Assembly: GCA_038222915.1 (NCBI GenBank)
Contig: JBBRHH010000163.1
Location: 1-10,982 of the forward strand
Origin: JBBRHH01 sp038222915
GTDB taxonomy: Bacteria; Planctomycetota; Phycisphaerae; Tepidisphaerales; Tepidisphaeraceae
Reading direction: 5' to 3'
Length of the DNA stretch: 10,982 nucleotides
The translations under genes were made by a program, and so were the position numbers. A model generated the notes under the pieces. That model saw only the letters and a list, made by a program, of their open reading frames with translations. It made no database searches and was not told where the DNA came from. Shown here in pieces: positions 5,900 to 10,982 of the stretch (its first letter is position 1; the number at the start of each line of letters is the position of its first letter).

Positions 5900-7930
5900 C
5901 TACGGATCGATGTCTTCCTCGCGGGCCTCGGGATCACCGGACTGCAATTGATCAAGAATATTGAAACCCAACTTAAGGAAAGTACTCCATTCGGCCTCGC
6001 GTTGGTGCTCATACATGCGCTTTACATCACCACCCGCCTCCAACTCGGCCTTTGCGAGAGCGAGCAGGATTAGGTCAACCGCCTGCCTCGCTTGAGGATG
6101 TGGCAACTTCACTAGGTCCGCGTAAAATGACTTGAAGAATGGGTGCGCCCGGTTTATCTTCGCGACCCGTTGTAGTCCGTTACCAAAATCTGGCATGTAG
6201 AACACGCCACCTTCTGCGTCAAAGAACTGAATGGCGTATTTCTTCTTCGCCGCCTCTCGCTTCACGGCTTCCTCGGCCTCATCGCGAGTCTGGCCCGTCG
6301 CCTTAGTCGTATCGTCAACCGCTTCTTCGAATCTCTTTCGAGACTCCTCAACTCGTTCTGGAGGCAGCGGACGGTTGCGCCCCATCGCTGTCTCGGCTTC
6401 AGCGGCCGCCTCAGTCGCCGGATTCGATTGATCAGGATTTGTAGCCTGCCTAACTGCTTCCTCCTGATCATTTCTTTCGCGCTCCTCCTGCTGGTATTTC
6501 TGCTCTTTTCTAGCGGCCCGGTCCACTTCGGCCTTCACTAATACTCGCCAAAAATCCTCAATCGGATTCACGGTCTGTTTGTCATTTCCGATTCCAAAGG
6601 CCTCATCCAACTGAGGACTGAAACGCACTTCGATGCCCCAGTGAAGCGCATACCCCTGGAGTACCGGCCAGTCCCCGAGTCCACTTGCCTTGTCACTGGC
6701 GGTGGTCGGCAATACGTCAACGGTATCGATCTCACGGTTTGCACGGACAAAGGAAACGCCGCGCCGCTTTTTGCGGATTTGAAGTCGCTTGTACTGGTCA
6801 CTGTCCTTAGCGAAATATCGCTTCACACCGCCGGTCTCGACATACTCACCCGCGAATCCAACTGGGAATCGAGAGATCTTAACTGAAACCGTGCCGACGC
6901 CCTCCACGCTTGGACTTACGCGGGCTTGACGCACATCGTCCACGGACAGTAAGAGTTCTAAGTGCTGTGCACCCGTCTCTGGGTCGCGCGAGTAGGCGAC
7001 GGTGAGTTCCTTGTCATAGGTGCAGGTCGCCCCGCCATCTTCTGGCTTTTCGTAATACAGGCTATGTTGGTTGAGAAACAGCGGATCCACTTTCTTCACC
7101 GCTGTCCCGTCCACTACGAGATTAAAGTCTTCAAGGAGATAGCGATAGACCACGCCGAAGTCGTCCAGCATCATCTCCTTCAACTTGGCCGCAGAGCGCG
7201 CTGTCAATCGGTCAGGCTTGACCCAGACGACAACCGTCCCCGTGGCTAGTGACATCAATTTAAGCTTCGGATCACTGCCCTTTCGGTTTGGATCGTCGTT
7301 GCATCGCTTCACGTATTCGTTATGCCGCTTTGCATAGTCAGTGACGAAACTCGGCAACGGCGCATCGCTAGGCGCATCGACGGAGACAAGGCCGGTGACC
7401 GGAAGCTTATCAAGCCGCTCCGGCGAAATGTCTAGAACAACGCGAATCCATGATTGCTTGGCGCTAGTTCGTGTGTAGACCTCCACCCGGCGCGTCTGAT
7501 TTATGCTGGAGTTCGGCAGTCCAAACCCGAAACGTCCAATGCCGGTGGGGTTTTCAAAACGAGTTCCACCACCCCACGATAACGCGTAGCGAGCCATCTC
7601 TGGAATCATGCCTGGTCCATCGTCGATGAATGCAATGGCGCTCACCGAATCCTTCCGCTCATGTTTTGCTCGGTCGGCCGTGCCGGGCCGATCGAAGGCC
7701 AGCCAAACATTCCGTGCGCCAGATTCGAAGGCATTGTCGATAATCTCGCGCGCCGCGCGGGCTGTGTTCTTATAGCCGCTCTTTCTTTGCGATTCGATTG
7801 CGTGCCGACCATTGAATAACGGAAACTGGAAATCTTTTCCGAGGGAAGCGACTGTTGTTTTTTGGCGCTCGATCTCGGTTTGCGGTGCTTTGCTCATTGT
7901 GTCAGTCTCGATTTCGGCCGTGGCGATCAT
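5900..7930 (-). CDS. GHKL (Bergerat-fold) ATPase, 676 aa, with charged linker
   Basis: First gene of the cassette and paralogue of the 3354-4928 protein. The N-box is EIIDN (62-66), motif 2 DDGPGM (103-108), and the lid GIGRFGFGLPNSS (130-142); these define ATP binding in the Hsp90/MutL/histidine-kinase superfold. Middle motifs include VDPLFLNQHS, GVSFVRANREID and LDEAFGIGNDKQTVNP. Residues about 466-564 form a highly charged Glu/Lys/Arg/Ala-rich linker, probably helical or coiled-coil, that the shorter paralogue lacks in this length. The C-terminal domain (565-676) repeats the paralogue's pattern: HPFF at 596-599, then DLILLALAKAE. The ATG at 7930 is supported by AAAGGAA (7937-7943); an internal Met at residue 12 lacks a comparable site. 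It has its own promoter (8009-8037) and terminator (5841-5875). ATPase class is firm; substrate unknown. No kinase, nuclease or membrane domain is visible. Confidence 0.93.
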   Translation of the reverse strand: MIATAEIETDTMSKAPQTEIERQKTTVASLGKDFQFPLFNGRHAIESQRKSGYKNTARAAREIIDNAFESGARNVWLAFDRPGTADRAKHERKDSVSAIAFIDDGPGMIPEMARYALSWGGGTRFENPTGIGRFGFGLPNSSINQTRRVEVYTRTSAKQSWIRVVLDISPERLDKLPVTGLVSVDAPSDAPLPSFVTDYAKRHNEYVKRCNDDPNRKGSDPKLKLMSLATGTVVVWVKPDRLTARSAAKLKEMMLDDFGVVYRYLLEDFNLVVDGTAVKKVDPLFLNQHSLYYEKPEDGGATCTYDKELTVAYSRDPETGAQHLELLLSVDDVRQARVSPSVEGVGTVSVKISRFPVGFAGEYVETGGVKRYFAKDSDQYKRLQIRKKRRGVSFVRANREIDTVDVLPTTASDKASGLGDWPVLQGYALHWGIEVRFSPQLDEAFGIGNDKQTVNPIEDFWRVLVKAEVDRAARKEQKYQQEERERNDQEEAVRQATNPDQSNPATEAAAEAETAMGRNRPLPPERVEESRKRFEEAVDDTTKATGQTRDEAEEAVKREAAKKKYAIQFFDAEGGVFYMPDFGNGLQRVAKINRAHPFFKSFYADLVKLPHPQARQAVDLILLALAKAELEAGGDVKRMYEHQREAEWSTFLKLGFNILDQLQSGDPEAREEDIDP

Positions 7931-8008
7931 AGTACATTCCTTTGCATGTAAGGGTCTTGGCTGCTCATGGCAGCACTCACACAGTCGGGGATTGAAACAC
8001 TAACCCGT

Positions 8009-8037
8009 TATGTACCGTTGGCCGCTCTGGCGTGCAA
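8009..8037 (-). promoter_or_regulatory. Promoter for the first ATPase gene, TTGCAC-N17-TACATA
   Basis: On the minus strand the -35 TTGCAC is at 8037-8032 and the -10 TACATA at 8014-8009, with a 17-base spacer ending in CGG. The element matches the one before the sigma gene in both boxes, in spacing and in CGGTACAT. The expected start is near 8002, giving a leader of about 70 bases. Confidence 0.62.
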
Positions 8038-8055
8038 AATTAGTAGGCGCTTCAG

Positions 8056-8091
8056 AAAAGGGGATGAGCCCAGTTATCGCGACTCATCCCC
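8056..8091 (-). terminator. Hairpin insulating the cassette upstream end
   Basis: GGGGATGAG (8060-8068) pairs with CTCATCCCC (8083-8091), with a 14-base loop. On the minus strand TTTT follows (8059-8056). It sits about 20 bases upstream of the first ATPase promoter and could block read-through into it, although no gene is seen immediately to the right. Confidence 0.5.
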
Positions 8092-8619
8092 TCATTTCGC
8101 TGACCTCGGTGGAGCGCCAAAGCCCCACCCGTCTGAGGCCTCCCCAACCCCACCAGCCAAACCGCCCGGAGCGGCCGCATCGATCCGGCTCTGGAGGGTT
8201 CGCCGCATTGTCGGCGAAAAATACACCTCTCTCGCGCACGCCGCCAGAACCACCCCGATTGCAATTGATCGCCCAAAACCAAATCCCCAACCTCCCCATG
8301 ATGCAACTTCGCACCCGGCCACGTCCGAACTGCAAGATCCAAACCAACCCAAATCCCAAATCCGCGTCATCTGCCACATCCGCGGCCAAAAGCATTCTCC
8401 CCATCAGCACCACCTCGCGCCCGATAGCAGGCAAACCTCCCCTCGCCGTCTGCTCTGTGGCCTCCGCAGTGTCCCTCTTCTTCGTGTCTCTTCGTATTCA
8501 TTCGTGCACAACGTCTCTGCACTCTGAAACACCTCCGTGTCCGCCGTGATCTCCGTGGTGCCCCCTCTTCTCCGCGCCCCTCCGCAGCCAAAAATCTCCC
8601 GAAAATTCCAAAAATTCCA
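8092..8619. other. Non-coding stretch
   Basis: Open frames exist on both strands, but they are short, overlap one another and have translations with no recognisable domain, so I call no gene. There is a 7-bp hairpin (8199-8205 with 8212-8218). From about 8440 to 8590 the sequence becomes a degenerate run of TTCGTG/CTCCGTG/CTCCGC words, described in the findings. Confidence 0.6.
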
Positions 8620-8638
8620 TTGACCCCCACTACCCGAC

Positions 8639-8702
8639 TATGATAGGGTATTGTTAGGAAAACAACCTCAGGGCATCCACACACAGGAGGGACCATCCAA
8701 TG
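8639..8702 (+). promoter_or_regulatory. Isolated promoter-like and RBS-like signals
   Basis: TATGAT (8639-8644) fits a -10 box, but TTGACC (8620-8625) is only 13 bases upstream, too close for a normal sigma70 pair. AGGAGG (8685-8690) lies 9 bases before an ATG at 8700. The frame from that ATG is translated repeat-like sequence, so this may be a relic gene start or chance. Confidence 0.25.
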
Positions 8703-8735
8703 CGGCAAATCATCCACCATTTCCAGAAACTCTCC

Positions 8736-8861
8736 GCGCATTTCTCCGCGACTCCCCGCCTCCGCGGTGAGTCTTCCTCTCTTCGCCGCTCCTCCTGCCC
8801 TGGGCTTGTCGAACGGGTCGCTCCGTCGCTCTCTTCACCTTCTGCATTCTGCACTCTGAAA
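8736..8861. repeat. Low-complexity repeat words shared across the spacer
   Basis: GCGCATTTCTCCGC occurs exactly at 8736-8749 and again at 9084-9097. CTGCACTCTGAAA occurs at 8517-8529 and again at 8849-8861, within a run of TCTGCA words. These show that the spacer is built partly from recurring short elements. Confidence 0.6.
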
Positions 8862-8879
8862 TCTGCAATCTTCCCCCAC

Positions 8880-8989
8880 GTCGGTTGGTGGTCGGTTGGT
8901 AGTCGTTTACTGGTCGGTCACAGGTCGGTTAGTGGTCGTTTGGTGGTCGGTTACAGGTCGGTTGGTGGTCGGTTAGTGGTCGGTTTGAA
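8880..8989. repeat. Tandem array of ten 11-bp units
   Basis: Ten consecutive units start at 8880 and every 11 bases thereafter, with consensus GTCGGTTGGTG. Every unit begins GTCG; most variation is in the last four bases (GGTG, AGTG, ACAG). The last unit (GTCGGTTTGAA) is diverged. The period is close to one helical turn, so any bound protein would see the units on about the same face. No gene is attached to it. Confidence 0.85.
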
Positions 8990-9129
8990 ACGACCAGTCG
9001 CTACCCCTACTTCATCCCAATCATTTACCAAACAAGCACTTGCGAAAAGCGACCCGGTCAAAACCGACATCCAACTCAATTGCGCGCATTTCTCCGCTCC
9101 ATGTCATCCAGCACGCCCACTGTCTCTTT

Positions 9130-9181
9130 GGGGAGATTCGAGGGCCAAAACGGGGAGATTTTCCGTCGGTATGGGGAGATT
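9130..9181 (+). repeat. Three GGGGAGATT direct repeats at about 21-bp spacing
   Basis: GGGGAGATT occurs at 9130-9138, 9152-9160 and 9173-9181, steps of 22 and 21 bases. That is near two helical turns, as seen in some operator arrays. No promoter is evident next to it. Confidence 0.6.
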
Positions 9182-9439
9182 CGGGGGAGGTTGGAGGCAC
9201 CCTTCGATACCGCTATGGGGTCGCTTTTTTGACCAGAAAAAAACTGCGCCGCGAACGCAAGTGCCGCCCTCGCCAACACTTGAATTCGCCACCCCTCGTC
9301 TCGTCCAGCCCAAACATGTTTTTGCGCGCAATTCCGCACCAAAAGCCAACGCCAAACACTCCATTGCTCGCGTGTCCGTTCAAGCCCTGCCTGCTTCCCC
9401 CGCCCAGGCAATGAGCCCAACCTGCACCATTCCCAACCC

Positions 9440-9500
9440 CACTCCCCTTGGTCATTGGGACTTGGTGCTTTGTTGGCCATTGGGCCTTGGTCATTTCCCT
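9440..9500. repeat. CATTGG/CTTGGT low-complexity block
   Basis: The words CTTGGTCATT, GGGACTTGGTG, GGCCATTGGG and CTTGGTCATT follow one another; CTTGGTCATT appears twice. I associate such CATTGG/CTTGGT mosaics with intergenic repeats in environmental bacterial genomes. No gene is supported from 9182 up to the ppdK promoter at 9556. Confidence 0.5.
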
Positions 9501-9555
9501 CCCTCGGTAAATCCTCTCGCCTTTTCCACCACTTCCCCATATTTCCAGCCTCAAA

Positions 9556-9584
9556 TTGACACCCACCACCCCCACTCCTATATT
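9556..9584 (+). promoter_or_regulatory. Near-consensus sigma70 promoter for ppdK
   Basis: The -35 TTGACA is at 9556-9561 and the -10 TATATT at 9579-9584, separated by exactly 17 bases. Transcription should start near 9591, leaving a leader of about 135 bases before the ATG at 9726. This argues for that ATG as the true start. A second TTGACA at 9616 has no matching -10. Confidence 0.8.
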
Positions 9585-9645
9585 CTGCCCCTTCATTACG
9601 GCGGCCAGCAGTCCCTTGACATTGTTGGGAGTGGAGGAGCATTCA

Positions 9646-9662
9646 ACGGCGAGTCTCGCCGT
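9646..9662 (+). other. Hairpin in the ppdK leader
   Basis: ACGGCGA (9646-9652) pairs with TCGCCGT (9656-9662) around GTC. It lies about 55 bases after the predicted start and could stabilise or regulate the mRNA. No known riboswitch is recognised. Confidence 0.5.
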
Positions 9663-9725
9663 GTTGCCAAATCTCCCGCCCGGGATAGGCCACCACTAAA
9701 CCACGGAAAGACCCCAGGAGTCAGA

Positions 9726-10982
9726 ATGTCCAAGAAAGCCATGAAGGTTAAAAAGAAAGCATCCAAAGCCGCCCCCAAGGCGAAAACCGCCAAGGCCAAG
9801 CCCGCCGCCGCCGCCAAGTCCAAGACCCTCAAGCGCGTCTACTTCTTCGGCAACGGCAAGGCTGAAGGCAACGCCAGCATGAAGGACCTCCTCGGCGGCA
9901 AAGGCGCAAACCTAGCCGACATGACCCTGGTTCCCCTCCCCGTCCCCCCCGGCTTCACCATCACCACCGACACCTGCGGCGATTACAACGACGCCGGCCA
10001 GAAACTCCCCAAAGGCATGATGGAAGAGGTTCGCCTCAACATCGCCAAAGTCGAAAAAGCCACCGGCAAAATGTTCGGCGATCCGAAAAATCCCCTCCTC
10101 GTCGCCGCCCGCTCCGGCGCTAAGTTCTCCATGCCCGGCATGATGGACACCGTTCTCAACATCGGCCTCAACGACGAAGCCGTCGAAGGCCTCGCCGCCC
10201 TCGCCACCAACCCCCGCTTTGCCTACGACTCCTATCGCCGCCTCATCAACATGTTCGGCGACACCGTCATGGGCGTCGACCACCACCACTTCGAACACGA
10301 ACTCTCCGCCGTCAAACAGGCCAAGGGTGTCGAGAACGACACCGACCTCGACGTCGAAGGCCTGAAGGAAGTCGTCAGCCGCTACAAATCCGTCTACGAA
10401 AAGCACGTCGGCTCGCCCTTCCCGGCCGATCCCTATAAGCAGCTCGAAGCCGCCATCGAGGCCGTCTTCAAGTCCTGGATGGGCGATCGCGCCATCCGCT
10501 ATCGCGAGCTCAACGACATCCGCGGCGTCCGCGGCACCGCCGTCAACGTCCAGTCCATGGTCTTTGGAAACATGGGCGACGACTCCGCCACCGGCGTCGC
10601 CTTCACCCGCGACCCCTCGACCGGCGAGAACGTCTTCTACGGCGAATTCCTCGTCAACGCCCAGGGCGAAGACGTCGTCGCCGGCATCCGCACTCCCCTC
10701 GAATGTAAAACCGAAATGGGCAAGTGGTCCACCAAGAGCTGGAAGGAACTGCTCAACGTCAAGAACGTCCTCGAGAAACGCTACAAAGACGTCCAGGACT
10801 TCGAGTTCACCATCGAACGCGGCACTTTCTTCATGCTCCAGACGCGCAACGGCAAGCGCACCGCCGCCGCCGCCGTCCGCATCGCCGTCGAGATGGTCAA
10901 GGAAAGGCTCATCGACGAGAAGACCGCCATCCTGCGCGTCGATCCCGCCAGCCTCGACCAGTTGCTCCACCCAATGTTCGAC
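9726..10982 (+). CDS. ppdK: Pyruvate phosphate dikinase, N-terminal part (runs off window)
   Basis: Interconverts pyruvate, ATP and phosphate with phosphoenolpyruvate, AMP and pyrophosphate in the cytoplasm, linking glycolysis and gluconeogenesis. The visible 419 residues (the family is usually about 870-900) cover the N-terminal ATP-grasp nucleotide-binding region: FGNGKAEGNASMKDLLGGKGA (41-61), RSGAKFSMPGMMDT (129-142), GTAVNVQSMVFGNMG (270-284), GVAFTRDPSTG (290-300), LVNAQGEDVVAGIRTP (309-324) and the LQTRNGKRT segment (371-379). The phosphohistidine and PEP-binding domains lie beyond the window. AGGAG (9716-9720) is 5 bases before the ATG. Residues 1-36 are an unusual Lys/Ala-rich tail that typical bacterial versions lack. 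Third codon positions are overwhelmingly C or G, unlike the minus-strand cassette, so this looks like native chromosome. It has its own promoter at 9556-9584. Confidence 0.97.
   Translation, partial: MSKKAMKVKKKASKAAPKAKTAKAKPAAAAKSKTLKRVYFFGNGKAEGNASMKDLLGGKGANLADMTLVPLPVPPGFTITTDTCGDYNDAGQKLPKGMMEEVRLNIAKVEKATGKMFGDPKNPLLVAARSGAKFSMPGMMDTVLNIGLNDEAVEGLAALATNPRFAYDSYRRLINMFGDTVMGVDHHHFEHELSAVKQAKGVENDTDLDVEGLKEVVSRYKSVYEKHVGSPFPADPYKQLEAAIEAVFKSWMGDRAIRYRELNDIRGVRGTAVNVQSMVFGNMGDDSATGVAFTRDPSTGENVFYGEFLVNAQGEDVVAGIRTPLECKTEMGKWSTKSWKELLNVKNVLEKRYKDVQDFEFTIERGTFFMLQTRNGKRTAAAAVRIAVEMVKERLIDEKTAILRVDPASLDQLLHPMFD

Noticed and set aside
1348..7930. Calling the cassette a Druantia system.
   Set aside because: The DruE helicase that is common to Druantia types is absent, and the neighbours are GHKL ATPases and a sigma factor.
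7984..7998. GTCGGGGATTGAAAC resembles the 3' end of some CRISPR repeats.
   Set aside because: It occurs once, with no second repeat at spacer distance and no cas gene; it lies in the leader of the first ATPase gene.
7967..8527. 186-aa plus-strand frame opposite the first ATPase leader.
   Set aside because: It crosses the ATPase promoter and hairpin, is Pro/His/Arg-rich, and other overlapping frames of similar quality exist.
9076..9642. 188-aa minus-strand frame.
   Set aside because: It translates the repeat blocks and the ppdK promoter, with no domain and no good start signal.
8700..9725. 342-codon in-frame N-terminal extension of PPDK.
   Set aside because: The translation is repeat-derived low-complexity sequence, PPDK homologues start near the 9726 ATG, and a TTGACA-N17-TATATT promoter lies at 9556-9584 inside it.
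9912..10970. 352-aa minus-strand frame rich in Asp, Gly, Val and Ala.
   Set aside because: It is antisense to ppdK and its composition is what the reverse strand of C/G-ending codons produces.

Overview
The window looks like a chromosomal segment of a GC-rich, Planctomycetota-like bacterium, perhaps a Phycisphaerae-type lineage. This placement is inference. It rests on the C-rich, C/G-ending codon use of the housekeeping gene at the right end, a short stand-alone LuxR-type regulator at the left, and long gene-poor spacers filled with degenerate low-complexity repeats. No rRNA or other marker gene is present to confirm it.

Layout. Positions 1-466 are non-coding, with three consecutive hairpins (181-256) and three copies of a short GAACCCCGCATG element. 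Two small plus-strand genes follow: a LuxR-type HTH protein (467-850) and a 98-residue unknown protein starting at a TTG with a near-perfect Shine-Dalgarno (983-1279). From 7930 leftwards to 1348 lies a four-gene minus-strand cassette. In transcription order it holds a 676-aa GHKL (Bergerat-fold) ATPase, a 208-aa ECF-like sigma factor, a second, paralogous 524-aa GHKL ATPase, and a large protein (666 aa) resembling the DUF4338/DruA family. Positions 8092-9555 hold no convincing gene but several repeat families, including a ten-unit 11-bp tandem array. The right end carries the first 419 codons of pyruvate phosphate dikinase, behind a near-consensus sigma70 promoter.

How it works together. The minus-strand cassette is the notable part. 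The ATPases share an N-terminal GHKL ATPase module and a C-terminal domain, so they may form a heteromeric machine. The second ATPase gene is separated from the DruA-like gene by 5 bp and is probably translationally coupled to it. DUF4338/DruA is a component of the Druantia anti-phage system, and GHKL/MutL-like ATPases occur in other defence systems (for example mza), but the large DruE helicase of Druantia is absent. The set is therefore best read as a candidate uncharacterised defence or genome-maintenance system.

The first ATPase gene and the sigma gene each have the same promoter-like signal, TTGCAC-N17-TACAT(A/T), with an identical CGG before the -10 box. The sigma copy directly abuts a Rho-independent terminator that ends the first ATPase gene. 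This suggests two co-regulated transcription units, possibly controlled by the cassette's own sigma factor. Codon use in the cassette is more mixed at third positions than in ppdK, which fits horizontal acquisition but does not prove it.
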